This document shows positions 21,962 to 34,397 of a stretch of DNA of 64,000 nt, one piece after another; positions within the stretch are counted from its first letter, which is position 1; every line of letters starts with the position of its first letter. The position numbers and the translations under genes were made by a program. Below the pieces are notes generated by a model that was given only the letters and a program-made list of their open reading frames with translations, had not been told where the DNA came from and ran no database searches. The DNA comes from Vombatus ursinus (Eukaryota > Chordata > Mammalia > Diprotodontia > Vombatidae), in contig NW_020954590.1 in NCBI RefSeq assembly GCF_900497805.2, positions 88,004,916 through 88,068,915 of the forward strand, read 5' to 3'.

Positions 21962-22100
21962 TGCAACATTGCATAGGGAGTAGAGAACTGGCCTCAGAGC
22001 CAGAATGACTTGAGTTTTCTCAGTCTCTGACAACTTCTGACCATGTGACCTTGGACGAGTCACTTAACCTCAATGTTCTAGGGCTAGGCAATTAACTAAG
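21962..22100 (+). mobile_element. CORE-SINE (MIR-type)
   Basis: GAGTAGAGAACTGGCCTCAG, CATGTGACCTTGGACGAGTC. Confidence 0.75.
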
Positions 22101-22194
22101 ATTGTAAATTACAGCAAAGTGCCAACCTGCACTGGTCAAGGAAGTTCCTTACTGGAAGCTCTTATAACCAATGAAATCACAGGTCTAGTTCCTA

Positions 22195-22352
22195 TCCCTA
22201 CACCTTCTCTCACCTACAAGATCCAAATAAACTTCTTAAAGGCAAGAACTGTGCCTTATTCCTCTTTGTATTACCTAAAACAGAATTAACGTAGTGCCTA
22301 GTACATAGGAAGAACTCAATAAATATTTGCTGAATGAATGAAATAAATTCTT
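22195..22352 (+). mobile_element. L2 3' terminus
   Basis: CTTCTTAAAGGCAAGAACTG to CTCAATAAATATTTGCTGAA, with the TGAATGAATGAA tail typical of L2. Confidence 0.85.
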
Positions 22353-22399
22353 TTTTTTTAAAACAAGGCAGAGAAATTGCCTCTTGAATTAACCAGTCA

Positions 22400-23175
22400 T
22401 TTCCCATCACATATTCACAAAATGCATTTGAAAAATTAAAATTAATTAAAAATTTAAATTTAAAAAATTAAAAACCAGACTGCGACTTTGTCAGCCAAGT
22501 AGGATCACATAGATGGAAGATTTTCTCCTTCCTTACAGTGTTTTAGCCATGATAAGAGTATCTGGTAGCATCCCCACAGGAGGGAAGGGTGCAGAGTTTT
22601 CATGGCCTAGATTGACATACGAGTTGCTGAACCTACAAACAATGTCATTAGTCCAGGAAGGGACCTGTACAGTTTCATCAATTAAGCAGAGCAACCTGTA
22701 AGTGTATAATTCTGTACATCCTCAAATTAAACCCAGAGGAGAGCTTTCTTTGCACAAACTTTAAGGAAAGGGTACAATATCACTTTCTCATCTGGGAAGA
22801 GGAGAGTTACTTTGGAGATAAAGAACTGATACAAGGGGGTGATCTCTAATGGTGTAGTAAATCTCAGGCGGATCCCCTTGATAAGGAAAAAGGCAATAAA
22901 ATGAGAAAGACTACTCACCTGGAAATAAGGGAACTAGGCAGTTGTTATCGTAAATGAAAAAAAATTATGCATTTGATTCAGAACCCCCAAAATATAGTGC
23001 AAAGTGTGTCTTACTTAACTTAGGGATCACTTAGCATGTGATCAATTTATTTTTTAATGGAATAGACTTATTATAGTTTCTTTTTTTTCTGAATGATAAG
23101 TCCATTAGTTGAATTGGCAGATACCCTGCTACCATAGGATTATTTAAAATCTACTTGTTTTGTTTGGCTCTTTTA
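22400..23175. other. Unrecognised, AT-rich
   Basis: An AAATTTAAATT-type run at 22434-22472 and otherwise unique-looking sequence. No repeat family or exon recognised. Confidence 0.5.
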
Positions 23176-23179
23176 TTCA

Positions 23180-23375
23180 TAATAATAAAATTTGATTTTT
23201 TACATAGTGCTCCACAATTAGCAGAATGATTAGATCATCTGACTCTCACCACGACCCCATGCATCCGGTAGTACAGTATGATGTCCATTTCACAGACTAG
23301 GTTATTGAGATTTAGAGCGATTAAGCTGTTTCTCTAAGGTCATCCAGGTCTTTTTGACTCTAAGGCCGGTGCTCT
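23180..23375 (-). mobile_element. CORE-SINE, decayed
   Basis: Antisense copy: TACATAGTGCTCCACAATTA, CATTTCACAGACTAGGTTAT, GACTCTAAGGCCGGTGCTC. Confidence 0.6.
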
Positions 23376-23379
23376 TACC

Positions 23380-24450
23380 TCCATACCTCCGCCATTTTGC
23401 TAGTAAGTGTGGAGGGGTGGGAGTGGGGGAGGAACTAGCCAATGAGGATCCAGTCCTTAGAGTATGTGTAGCATAGGCTGCCTGGTCTGGTAAATGTTTG
23501 GTGACCTTGTTTCTGGGCCTGTGTATTGGAAGGGGCTCTTTCCACACACAAGCTGTCTCTTTGCCCCACTGCTTATAGCAGTTCTTGCCTTGATGGCTAC
23601 CAGAGAAGAGAGTTCTGTTAATGTAAAGCTTTTCTATACATATTCAATTTCCTAGTCATTTGAAGGACCAGAATTTAAGAATACCTGGTAGGGTCAACCT
23701 GTGCCAATTGGTGAATTTGCACATACTAGAGACAGTAAAGTGAAAACTTTTATTTCAAAGTAAAATTTTAATATCTGCTTGTAATTATTTGTATTTAAAG
23801 TATATATGCACAGATGGGAGAAATTAGAGTAAAATTATAAAAAATATTATTGTGTCAATAGACGTAATTGATGCAAGTCCTTCAAATAATTAAAATATTT
23901 AATCACCACCCAGTAAGCAGACAGGGAAAACAGTCAAGATACCTGCTTATGCTCTGAAGTGGGGAAAGGGCCTCTCCAACCATATATCTGTCCAGAAATA
24001 AATTTACCAAGCCTCCATCCATGTAGGTTAATACCAAGCAAAGCATATTTTGCATGTTCAAAGGACTGAGCCTTTATTGGCCAGTTCTCCCCCTCCCTCC
24101 TTACTCAAGGTTCTAGAGGAGATGGAAGGTTTAACATTCAAATATGTCTGATTATGTAGAGTTTTTCATTAGAAGAAAGATTATTCACAGTTAAATTGAA
24201 AGGCATCTATAAGTCAACCTTATTAAAGGAATCCCAGAATGCAAAGTTGACTAGATTCAAAAAAATGTTTCTGTTATCTGACTTGCCAGTGACTTGTTAG
24301 CTTCCTGTTAGTACACTGACATTCTGAAACAGCTAAATTTGCCCGTCTGGTTTCCTGGGTCAGTGCAGATGGTGAACAGAGAGAGGTGATGACAGATGCT
24401 TCATTGTGAGCAGACTTTTAAGCTGAGGCAGATAGGCACTTAACCATAAC
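23380..24450. other. Unrecognised non-coding sequence
   Basis: About 1 kb without an identifiable repeat or exon. 23400-23430 is G-rich. Confidence 0.5.
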
Positions 24451-24454
24451 AACC

Positions 24455-24690
24455 ATAATAATAATAATAAACAATAATAATAATTTGCATGTATATAGAA
24501 CTTTAAGGTTTTCCAAGTGCTTTGCACGTTACCTCATTTAATCCTCACAATAACTCTGAGGGGTAGATACAATTATTGTCATCATTTGACAGATGAGGAA
24601 TTTGGGACTTGCCCAGGGTCACATATTAAGCTCAGGTTTTCCTGGCTTCAAGTCTAGCACTCTATCCTGTGTACCACCCAACAGCCTGAA
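24455..24690 (-). mobile_element. Marsupial SINE with MIR-like 3' half, antisense
   Basis: (ATA)n at the 3' end, ACTTTAAGGTTTTCCAAGTG, ATCCTCACAATAACTCTGAG, GACTTGCCCAGGGTCACAT. The ~500 bp that follow (24691-25220) are unassigned. Confidence 0.8.
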
Positions 24691-25221
24691 TTGGACACTA
24701 TGGCAGCCTAAGGTATGCCTTTTGCATGATCATTTTCTGTCTTCAGTCTATGAAATGAAGGAATGCTTTATGGCTATGAGCATCTGAGTATACTTAAGCC
24801 ACACTCAGATTAGTGCTATTCACTTCACGGGCCCATCAAAACAGCACTACTGCTGATACATCTATGCAATCTGGTAACACACACAGAGATGGAAGTATAA
24901 TTGTCATACTAACTCCTGGGTACAGATCACTGTGACAGAGTTTGACATTTGTATTTCGACAGTTTGACATCATGAGATCTCATGATCTCTTTGTCCTTGC
25001 CAATAAGGAAGAAAAAGAAATTGAGTTCAACCTTGATGTTATCTTTTCTGTCTTTCCATTCCAAATCTTCTAAGATTAAACCACTATAATGCATTAGCTA
25101 TTTCTACCTAAAATAAAAGGCAACTAAAAATTATTTAGGTGTCTATCATGAGCATTTTCTTCTAGAAACTTACTTTAAAAATACCTTTTCTAGGAAACTT
25201 TCCTTAATTAAATAGAAAGTA

Positions 25222-25446
25222 TAACAATAGCTAGCATTAATACAATGCTTTACATACATACATACTTTCCTTTGATCCCCACCAAAACAACCTTGTGAAG
25301 TAGGTGCTATTATTATCACCATTTTATGGATAAGTAAGTAGAGACTCAGAGGTTAAGTGATCTGCCTCAAGGTAACATAGGTAGGTAAGTGTCTGAGGCA
25401 GGATCTGAACTCAGGTCTTCTTGACTTCAAGGCCAGCAATCTATAA
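25222..25446 (-). mobile_element. Marsupial SINE with MIR-like 3' half, antisense
   Basis: CAATGCTTTACATACATAC, GAAGTAGGTGCTATTATTAT, CTGAACTCAGGTCTTCTTGA. Confidence 0.85.
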
Positions 25447-25449
25447 TGA

Positions 25450-26080
25450 TACTAATAATTCTGTTATGATCACATCTTCTTCCAGTATGGCAATTATGTG
25501 TTTCACTGTAACATATAAGAATATATGCACAAAGTTCTAAATTATTTATGTCTTTATGCATATTTATATAATTTTATAAGAATGATTTACACACCCATTA
25601 AGGGCATCCTTGGTGAAAGTGTTCTATAGGAACAAGCAGGCTTTCACAAGTGATATTCCACAGTAGAATATAGCTATACCATCGCATGTTTGACTTAAAA
25701 TGAAGAGAATGCAAAAATATATTGTATTTATTTTTTGTTTTTTTAAAATGCATTTGGTTCAGGAGAACAAAACACTACCTTAATAGTTTCCCTCCAAAAA
25801 GTTATCTTTCATGGATATGTCAAAATTATACAAAATACCTGGAAAAACATAGCAACAGAGTAAACCATGTGCAGTGACACTCTGTTCATTAATATCAATG
25901 GAAGCATTTTTTTAAAAGTTGCCAAACGTTTTTTTTAATCACTTTCAGGGATGAAATCCAACACAGAGTCCAAGTTAAGGAGGGGTTACCTATAGATGGA
26001 AAGTTTCTCCAGGTCCTCTTATTTATGGACTAGCTTGTGTTGAGGTGGCATTAAGCACTGGAACATTGCAAAACCTCCTA
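25450..26080. other. Unrecognised, AT-rich
   Basis: No repeat or exon recognised. It may contain further decayed RTE sequence belonging to the element that becomes recognisable at 26085. Confidence 0.4.
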
Positions 26081-26084
26081 AATG

Positions 26085-27640
26085 GATAATCATAATAATG
26101 CTAAAGTATTTGGCCTAACTCTTTATTCAGGAAAAACCCAGTGGATGAAGGATGACTATCACAGAGGCTATGATATAAAATTGGATGGACATCTATAGAA
26201 CTCATCCATTAATATATCTCTTGCACAGATATTGCAGTTGGGTCCAGAATTGAACAGGAAAATGAGGTACATTGCCTTTGCTGAACAGCAAAGTTATGGA
26301 AATGCCCATAAGCTTTCTTGACACAAAAGCCTATCATCTTAATACCAACATTCTTCAAGTGTTGTCCTATGGTTGTGAGTCATAGAACACTACAGTTTCC
26401 AAAGAACTAAAATTGAGAATAACCCTAAAGGCCATAATGGGCATCAGTGGGCTCCAACAAATTACAAAAAATTATGGATATATCACCAAAGAAATGTATT
26501 GATGAAAAAAGGATTGATAAATGGTCAAAGGATATGAACAGGCAGCTTTCAGATAAAGAAATTAAAACTATAGTCATATAAAAATGCTCTAAATCACTAT
26601 TGATTAGAGAAATGCAAATCAAAACAACTCTGAGGTACCACATCACAACTATCAGATTGGCTAACATGACAAAACAGTGCAATGATAAATGCTGGAGAAC
26701 ATGTGGGAAAATTGGAACACTAATGCATTGCTGGTGGAGTTGTGAACTGATCCAACCATTCTGGAGAGCAATTTGGAACTGCAACGAAAGGACTACAAAA
26801 CTATGCATACCCTTTGACCCAGCAATAGCACTTCTAAGTCTGTATCCCAAAGAGATCATACAAATGGGGAAAGGATATACATGTATAAACATATTTATAG
26901 CAGTTCTTTTTGTGGTGGCCAAGAATTGGAAATTGAGGGGATGCCCATTGATTGGGGAATGGCTGAACAAGTTGTGGTATATGAATGTAATGGAAATCTA
27001 TTGTGCTATAAGAAATGATGAGCAGGCAAACTTCAGAAAAACCTGGAAAGACTTGCATGAACCAGGAGAACATTGTACACAGTAACAGCCCCATTGTACA
27101 ATGACTAACTTTCATAGACTTGGCTCTTCTGGACAATGCAAGGATCTAAGACAACTCCAAAAGACTCATGATGGAAAATGCTGTCCACATCCAGAGAAAG
27201 AACTATGGAGTCTGAGTGTAGATCAAAGAATACTATTTGCTGTCCTTTTCTTTTGTGGTTTTGTTTTGTTTCTTCATTCTCATGGTTCCTCCCATTAGTT
27301 CTAATTCTTCTTTATAGCATGACTAATGTGAAAATATGTTTAATATGAATGTATATGTAGCACCTATAATAGATTGCATGCCATCTTGGGAAGGGGGAAG
27401 GGGGAAAGTTAAAATTCAAAAGCTTATGGAAGTGAATGTTGAAAACTAAAAATAAGTTAATTTTTTTTAAAAAAAGAATTGGGCTGGTTATATGCAAGGA
27501 ATGGATAGTCTTTGTATGTTGTTGGTGTCCACACGGTGCTAAGAGAAATAAAAAAGACCATCACCTCTTGTACATTGGGTGGGTTTAATAGTTACACAAG
27601 ATGGTAGGCATGGATGGCTTATAATCTGCATCATTGGAGA
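26085..27640 (+). mobile_element. RTE LINE 3' part, split by L1
   Basis: Before the L1 the plus strand encodes remnants of the RTE protein after the RT core: KTQWMKDDYHRGYDIKLDGHL, LGPELNRKMRYIAF, and LSYGCES in the conserved 'LLYG(C/S)E(T/S)W' position. After the L1, from 27475, comes GWLYARNG/WAGYMQGMDS, equivalent to the RTE motif WAGHVARM, and a proline/arginine-poor remnant of its tail. Several frame changes are present. The split shows that the L1 landed in an existing RTE copy. Confidence 0.68.
26440..27474 (+). mobile_element. L1 3' region, 5'-truncated
   Basis: About 1 kb of the marsupial L1 3' end. Landmarks are AGAGAAATGCAAATCAAAAC, CATTGCTGGTGGAGTTGTGA, CCATTGATTGGGGAATGGCT, AACTATGGAGTCTGAGTG, then the G-rich GGGAAGGGGGAAGGGG and an A/T-rich tail. 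The best-preserved L1 in the window and the reference for the shorter copies. The left limit is approximate. Open frames here (161 aa plus, 181 aa minus) are incidental. Confidence 0.9.
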
Positions 27641-28054
27641 GAATTTCTACAACAATGAGATCTCAGAACCATTTGTGTACTGGAGTAAATGTATTGATTT
27701 TGCGTCCTGTTTAAATTGTAAAGTCCTCAGAACAGACGTTGCATTTTCTCCTACCTTTGTAATGTTATAGTGCCCACCATAGCTCAATGCCCCCAAAGAG
27801 CATGCAATACTTTTCATAATTATTTTCATATACAACTGATTTCAGCAACACCATGACAATAATGGTCAAGTGAGCTCATTGGTACCCAAAGCAATGGCTT
27901 TATCCTAAAGTAGAATTTAGGAATTTAGAAACAGATCTTAATTGACTTCTTCTTTGAAAGAATGAAGACCATTTCCTGTGGTTTGGGAACAAGTAGTTAA
28001 GTATAATCCTGAATTTCTAAAGCAGACAAATTAGGGAATGGCTATTTGCTTCAT

Positions 28055-28320
28055 GAGGTAGCTAGGTGGCTCAGTGGACAGAGCGCTGGGCCTGGAGTCA
28101 GGAAGACCTAAGTTCAAATGTGGCCTCAGACACTTACTAGCTGTGTGACCCTGGGCAAGTCACTTACCCCTGTTTGCCTCAGCTTCCTCATCTGTAAAAT
28201 GAACCGGAGAAGGAAATGGCAAACCGCTCCAGTATCTTGGCCAAGAAAACCCCATAGACAGTATTGGCCAGCTATGTTCCACGAGGTCACAAAAAGTTGG
28301 ACACTACTGAACAACAACAA
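28055..28320 (+). mobile_element. Marsupial tRNA-type SINE with small internal insertion
   Basis: Head GTAGCTAGGTGGCTCAGTGG to ACTGAACAACAACA. About 20 extra bases (AGACAGTATTGGCCAGC region, 28255-28280) interrupt the box that normally reads CCAAATGGGGTCAC. Confidence 0.92.
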
Positions 28321-28496
28321 CTTGCTTTGTAGGATATATTGCAGAAGAAAAAGAAAAAAGAAGGGGAGGGGAAAGGATTCTTTGTAGAATCCTTCAAATA
28401 ACTAGCTCCCTTTGTGTATTTTAAAAACAGAATTGATTTACAAATAGATTTACCATTTACTAAATTTACTGAATGGAAATACAAACGCTCATCTGT

Positions 28497-28672
28497 TTGC
28501 AGTGGGGAGAGGTAGATTTGGAATCAGAAGACCTGGAAATCAGAGGCTCTACTACCTACTTGTGTGTGACCTGGGGTCAATCACTTTAACTCTTTGATCC
28601 TCAGTTTGGTAATTAAGGGATTGAATTAGATTACCCATAAGATCTCTACCAGCTCCAAATGTATGATCCTAT
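28497..28672 (+). mobile_element. CORE-SINE (MIR/THER1-type)
   Basis: TGGAATCAGAAGACCTGGAA, TGTGTGACCTGGGGTCAATC, CTCCAAATGTATGATCC. Confidence 0.8.
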
Positions 28673-28876
28673 CTGTTGGAAACAGTGTCTTCTGCTTCTG
28701 TTATCTTCTTAGAAAAAGGGGAAAAAAACCAACCTAGTGCCTCCTGGTGGCCTCAGCACCCTGGTTTGCAAATGCAACTGTATGGACTGTCTTGCCTCTG
28801 CGGCCAGACCACATCGACAGAGGACATCATTCAGGAGTAGCAGGATAATCTCTCATGATACAGTCTTTAGACTTCC

Positions 28877-29060
28877 ATTTGGATCATAGAATCTAAGGCT
28901 CCAAGGGCCCTTCGAGATTATCTGGTCCAATGAGCTTATTTTCCAGGTGAGGAAACTGAGGTCCTGATAAGTGAAGTGATTTGTCCAAGGTCCTACTGTG
29001 AGTGTGGCGTTAGTGAAGTGAGGTCTGAGTCAAGGTTTCCTATTTCCAAATCCCGTGCAC
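28877..29060 (-). mobile_element. CORE-SINE, antisense
   Basis: GATCATAGAATCTAAGGCTC, CAGGTGAGGAAACTGAGGTC, ATTTGTCCAAGGTCCTACTG. Confidence 0.75.
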
Positions 29061-31080
29061 CTGCAGAAATTGTTTACATTTTGTTTTGAAAACAGGTAAA
29101 TGTATATTTTAAAATGAAAGAAGCCTTAGGTCAAAGTGGGGATGGAACCCCTACTTTTCAGACTAAACAACAAAATATTTTGGTGTTTGAAAACACTGAT
29201 GGAGAAAATCTGAGCACCTCTGTAACCATTGGCAGCAGGCCTATGTAGAACAATGGGTGAACATTCATGAAAAGTGGAAATGATGTACAGTTTGGTATCA
29301 CTGGCTGTCCTGTAATAGCAACCCGTATGGTCTTGCATGTTTTATTCATGCTTTCTTAGGTTTTCCAGAGGGATAACCAATTGGCTGCTAGGGTAACAAA
29401 TGAAAAGTAAGCTGACTCCATTGACCTGCTTAACCCTGCACAGAAAGGATGGAAAAGAGCAGCCATTTGCTCTGAAACCGAACGACAGGTATGGAAAGTG
29501 TTTCTTCCATCATCCTTGTCCCACATCTCTTTGGCACAGTTATTTCTACACCAGCATAAAACTCAGCAACACGTTCCCATTTGGAGGTGACAGACTGGAT
29601 TCCCGGTTTAAGGCTCTCCATCAGTGGTTTTAGGAACAGGTACTGTGGGTCCCTGTTGACACCTTAGCGTGTTTGGCTTTGTAGTTTGTTTACCTGATTG
29701 CTTATGCAATTCTGGAAAAATTAAATGTTTCCAGAGAACATAGAGGTAGTGCTGTTTGATGGCGAGGTTAAAATTTTTTAAACAAATAATTAACAGTTTT
29801 TAATCTGATCTTAGCTATGAGATGCAATGTTATTTAAATGTGGGGATTTTGTTCGGTGGAAAATATGGAGACAGATGAAACCAAGTGTGATTTTCTGTCC
29901 TGGGAAAGGCCCCAAGAGTGAGGGGTCTTGTTCTTCCAGGGGTAACTGCATAAAGGGAAAAGTTAATTTAGTTTTTAAAAGTGAGCTAGAAGTGTTTTAC
30001 TCATTATTTCTCCCCTCCTTCAATCTTTTTTTTTCCTTTTAAGTTCTGAAAGGAACCTGTCAAGAGAGACTGGGTTTGGGTTTTTTTATATTTCAGGTAG
30101 ATTGAAGAAACAGATTCTTTTGTTTTGTAAGAAAACTTCCGTTTTCTCCTTAAGGAAACTTTACCATCTGAAGTGACAACTATTCTACTATCCAAGGCTT
30201 AAAAATTATGATTTAAGCAGAAGCAGCTCATTCTCAGGGCGCTATGCCTTCTTCCAATTATAATATCCTCTAGAGACTGACTGGTATGATCTGGTTTGGA
30301 AGTGAGTGTTAGCATCATCAGTTATATCATCAAGGCATAGAATTCATTAATAGCATAGCAACACAAATGGCAGGTTGTTTAAGAGAAGACCTTAAGTATT
30401 TTGAAATAGCTTTTATGTTCCAGTGAAACAAAATTATGTTTCAGTATAGGAAGAGGTGATTTTGCATTACATTTTATTTTGGCTAGATGGCTTCTGGATA
30501 ACTGACTATGAATAAATGATAAAGACTTTAATTTTGCATTGGATTGCTAGGATTAGAAAGACCAAAGAGAAAGAATTCATGAAAAATACATTTTACTTAA
30601 GGAATTTAAAATGAGTATGATTACATTTTTTAGTTCCATAGACACCCATCCAGATATAGTTTCTTGTGTGCAATCTTTTGACTATGACTGAATAGTACCT
30701 GTGTCCTTACAGGGATATTCCTCTTTTCTATAACTTAATGAAACAACTAGAGAGTTCTAATGTATTACTCCATTGAATCTGAAACGAAATGTAGTGTAAA
30801 TCAATAATATATGAAGGGTCTGGTTTCTAGTGCAGCACCAAGGAGACAGAGGAAAGCAGACAGTTGACTTTATTCAGCTCACAAGGCAACCTCTTGGTTT
30901 TTTAACATGTCTGTCCTTGGAGACAAGTCACTGTTTATCAGTATTTCTTCTTGGTTGTGTTCCACCATGGAGAACTAATCTGAACAAACAGATACATTTT
31001 AGGAACCAGAGCAAAAAAGCTGAAATGTGAGCAGTAAACAGTATTTCTCATGGTTCTATGATACTTCATGTTTTCAGCCA
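29061..31080. other. 2-kb repeat-poor stretch upstream of DNAJC5B
   Basis: No repeat family recognised over 2 kb, which is unusual here. A CAG/GTATGG at 29487-29494 could serve as a splice donor for an upstream non-coding exon, but nothing else supports it. No long open frame. Confidence 0.45.
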
Positions 31081-31670
31081 ATCTGTAGGTCAATAAGCAT
31101 TTATTAAGTGACTGCTATGTACTAAGCATTTGCTACCCCCCTGGAGATACAAAGAAAGACAATCCCTGTCCTCAAGGAGCTCACAGTCTAAGGGAAGAGA
31201 CAACATGCAAACAACTATATGCAAAAAAACTATATCCAAGACAAATTGGAAATGATTAACAAAGGTAAGGCTCTAGAATTAAGGGGGACTGAGAAAGGCT
31301 TCCAGTAGAAGGTGGGAATTTAATTGGGACTTGAAGGATGCCAGGGAAGCTAGGAGGTAGAGATGAAAAGGGAGAGCATCCCAGGTGTGGGAGACAACCA
31401 GAGAAAATGGCCAGAATCAAGAAATGGAGCATCTTGTTTGAGGAACAATGAAGCCAGTGTCACTGGATCAAACAGTACATGGGGAAGGAAGAGTAAGGTA
31501 TAAAAATACTCAAGGGGCAAGGGGGCAGATTATGTTTTATATTTGAACCTGGAGGTGATAAGGAGCCACTGGAGTTTATTTAGGGGGAGAGGGGAAATGA
31601 CGTGGTCTGACCTGCGCTTTAGGAAAATCACTTTGACAGCTGAATGGAGGACAGATAGATTACTCTGATA
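31081..31670 (-). mobile_element. L2 LINE 3' region, antisense
   Basis: CAATAAGCATTTATTAAGTG, CCTCAAGGAGCTCACAGTCT, GAGAAAGGCTTCCAGTAGAA, GATAAGGAGCCACTGGAGTT and GACGTGGTCTGACCTGCGC, colinear with 9392-10075. Well preserved. Confidence 0.85.
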
Positions 31671-33105
31671 CTTTAAAAGCCCTCTGGTTTCATTGGTGTA
31701 GTCATTCTGTCCACTGCCATAGATTGAAATACCTCCGTATCTGCTTGATCTTTGTGATTCTTGCCCCTGTTTTCCCATAGATTTTCTACACAGATTTTCT
31801 GTACAGGAACCACCCAATGTGCCAGAAGCTATCTCCTGTTTTTTTTTAGGAACTCAGCATTACCAATATAAATAAACATTACTATAAAACAGCAATTAAT
31901 TTCCGAGTCTAGTTTAGCAGAACTGCCTCATCATCTAAGATGGTCTTTAAATGAAGAGAGAGCTTTAGGAACTGAGGAAGAAAAGGGACTAGCTGTTTAG
32001 TCTATCTCTCTGAAGATGAAAACATGCACATATTAACAGTATCTGTTAATTAGAATATCTGTAGCTCAGTATTATCAGTATAATTAAACAGTATCTGAGA
32101 AATTAGATCAGCCCCTACTTTCCCCACTGACTCAGTAGGATTAGGGTGTCATAAATATAGATCCGGTGTGTATTTATGTAGGGAAGGGCATTTTCATACA
32201 GGACGGACAGACAGGCACTACTCTGCCACCTCATTGGTTCAAAGCCCCAAGCAAAAGGAGGGTCAGGCTAAGGAGTAGAAAGGGGAAAACCAGAGACACA
32301 CATGTGCTACTCTCCATGATTACTCCATACTCCAGGAGGAGATAGAAAGGTAGTCAGATTCTGTTAATCAGTGCACAGTTAACTAATGCCCTTGTTAGCC
32401 ACCAGCATCCTATAATGGCCACTTGACTTGCAAAAATCAGGGAGACCAGAGAGAGTCAAAAATGTGTTAACATTTTTTAGACCCTGTGACATTTTCCTCT
32501 CTTTTCAGTCACAAAGGGAGGAATCAAGCTATTGGTTCCATTTCTTTAGTCTCTTATCTGACCCTTTGGCCCACGGCCAACTCTTGATGATTGATTTTTG
32601 TGGACCATTTTCAAGAACTCATCCCTTCTTTTCTCCTTCACCCAGTTTGACTCTGGATTGCCAGCAGTAGGGCCAAGATGGAAGTGGGGTCCTGGTCAGA
32701 TGGGTGTGGGAAGACAGATGTATGACCATGTTACAGAACCCACATAGAGGTAATTTTAGGATTTCTCATTATTTTCTGATACCATTCCTCCTATCTCTCA
32801 TTAGGGTTTCTAATGAACACCTGGTAATATTTTTCCTTCTGAAGACTAAACTGTCTCAAATAATGCTTTTTTGATTTTTTGCTGAAGAATGATTTGTTAC
32901 TTAGGATCACCAAAATAGGATCCTGAAAATAATAGTGGAGGGGTGAGTGGTGGGAGACAATTTCAATCAATTCATCTTGACAACATCTCAGGATTTAAGG
33001 CTGGAACATGGGGCCCTAACCAGCATGCTGAGCTATAATAGTAGCAAAAATACAAGATGGGTAAAACCAAACTCAATAGCAATTCACATGAAAGACCTTC
33101 AGATA
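31671..33105. other. Unrecognised non-coding sequence
   Basis: About 1.4 kb without a recognised repeat or exon. 32420-32670 has an open frame of 80 codons with no recognisable protein. Confidence 0.45.
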
Positions 33106-33109
33106 CAGA

Positions 33110-33345
33110 AAAAAAGAGTGCTAGACTTAGAATCAGACAATCTGGATTTTAGTCCTTGTTCAACCCTCTTACCACCATGTGAACTTGGGAAAATCATTTA
33201 ATTTTCTCTGAGACTTAGCTTCCTAATATATACAAAGGGAAAAGTAGTATTTGTACTACATCTCCCATAAGGGTATAAGAAAATACTATGAAAATTGTAA
33301 GGCACTATACAATTATATAATACTTATAATAACATTGATAAATAA
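33110..33345 (+). mobile_element. CORE-SINE with extended 3' half
   Basis: GAGTGCTAGACTTAGAATCA, CATGTGAACTTGGGAAAATC, TTGTAAGGCACTATACAATT, TAAATAAATATGGG. Confidence 0.65.
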
Positions 33346-33439
33346 ATATGGGAAGGGTAATCAACCAAAAACTTGATGTGAGCCAATATTGTGATATATT
33401 TTCTTAAAAAGCTAACAATCTTAGAATATATTGAGGTAA

Positions 33440-33600
33440 AGTATTCAAATTTAGTTTAGTAACAGTCCCACTGGCTCTGGTCTGTGGTCAGACCATGCCT
33501 AGAGTATTGTATTTGGTTCAGGGTGCCACATTTTAAGAGAGACATTGACAAATTGGAATACATCAGGAAAGGAAATCAAAAGGAGGTCCAGAAACTATCA
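33440..33600 (+). mobile_element. CR1/L3-type LINE fragment
   Basis: In translation VRPCLEYCIWFRVPHFKRDI then DKLEYIRKGNQKEVQKL, the conserved CR1-group ORF2 segment 'VRPxLEYCxxFWxPHxKKDIxxLExVQRRA'. Same family as 5691-5906, which continues the consensus just downstream. Confidence 0.75.
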
Positions 33601-33728
33601 TTCTTAATGAGATACAATTCTGTCACTAGTTATGTGACCTTAGGCAAGTTGTATGTCTCCTCTGAAACTTAATTTCCTCATCTGAAAAATTTAGCATTTG
33701 AATTAGATGATTTCTAAGGTCCTTTTCA
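33601..33728 (+). mobile_element. CORE-SINE 3' half
   Basis: GTTATGTGACCTTAGGCAAG, TTAATTTCCTCATCTG, TTTCTAAGGTCCTTTTCAG. Confidence 0.75.
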
Positions 33729-33968
33729 GGGGTAGCTAGATGGTGTAGTGGATAGAGCACCAGGCCAGGAGTCAGGGAGAATCATTTTCCTGAGTTCAAA
33801 TCTGGCCTCAGACACTAGCTGTGCCACCCCAGGCAAGTCACTTAACCCTGTTTGCCTCAGTTTCCTCATCTATAAAATGAGTTGAAGAAGCACTCCAGTA
33901 TCTTTGCCAAGAAAACCCCAAATGGACTCACAAAGAGTCAGACACAACTGAAATGACTCAACAACAAA
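33729..33968 (+). mobile_element. Marsupial tRNA-type SINE, full length
   Basis: GGGTAGCTAGATGGTGTAGTG (start) to GACTCAACAACAAAT. It abuts the CORE-SINE end. Confidence 0.9.
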
Positions 33969-34078
33969 TTCTGATAACACTTCAAATATTAAATAAGCTC
34001 TCATATAAAATAACCTTTAGTTATTTCTTCTCTAGGTTAAATTCATAGAAACATAGTATGTTAGAGTTGAAAAGGACC

Positions 34079-34209
34079 TTGTTATCATTCAGTCATGCCT
34101 GACTCTTTGGGGTTTTCTTGGCAAAGATACTAGAGCGGTTTGCCATTTCCTTCTCCAGCTTATTCTACAGATGAGGAAACCAAGGCAACCAGGGTTAAAT
34201 GACTTGCCC
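34079..34209 (-). mobile_element. Marsupial tRNA-type SINE, head missing
   Basis: Antisense tail half: GTTATCATTCAGTCATGCC, TTCTTGGCAAAGATACTAGA, GATGAGGAAACCAAGGCAAC, ending at GACTTGCCC. Confidence 0.8.
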
Positions 34210-34397
34210 GATGACCCTATGGTCCTTAACTCAGAAGTCGTCTTCTCTGGAGACCCAGAGAAATCCCTGCTTTTACGTTGCAGGATCTCAGATGCCCAGG
34301 CTGACCGCTGCCTGCACAGATGCAGGTGCGGAGAGCTCTGTAGCTATAGAATCTGAGCTTTCAGGGCTTAGTGAGGGTTGAGTTCTTCTTAAGATAC

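Noticed and set aside
26425-27136. Long open frames on both strands (181 aa minus, 161 aa plus)
   Set aside because: They lie in the 3' region of an L1 and its antisense; no protein family is recognised.
29290-29486. Upstream non-coding DNAJC5B exon ending at CAG/GTATGG
   Set aside because: A lone donor-like hexamer without acceptor or transcript evidence is expected by chance.
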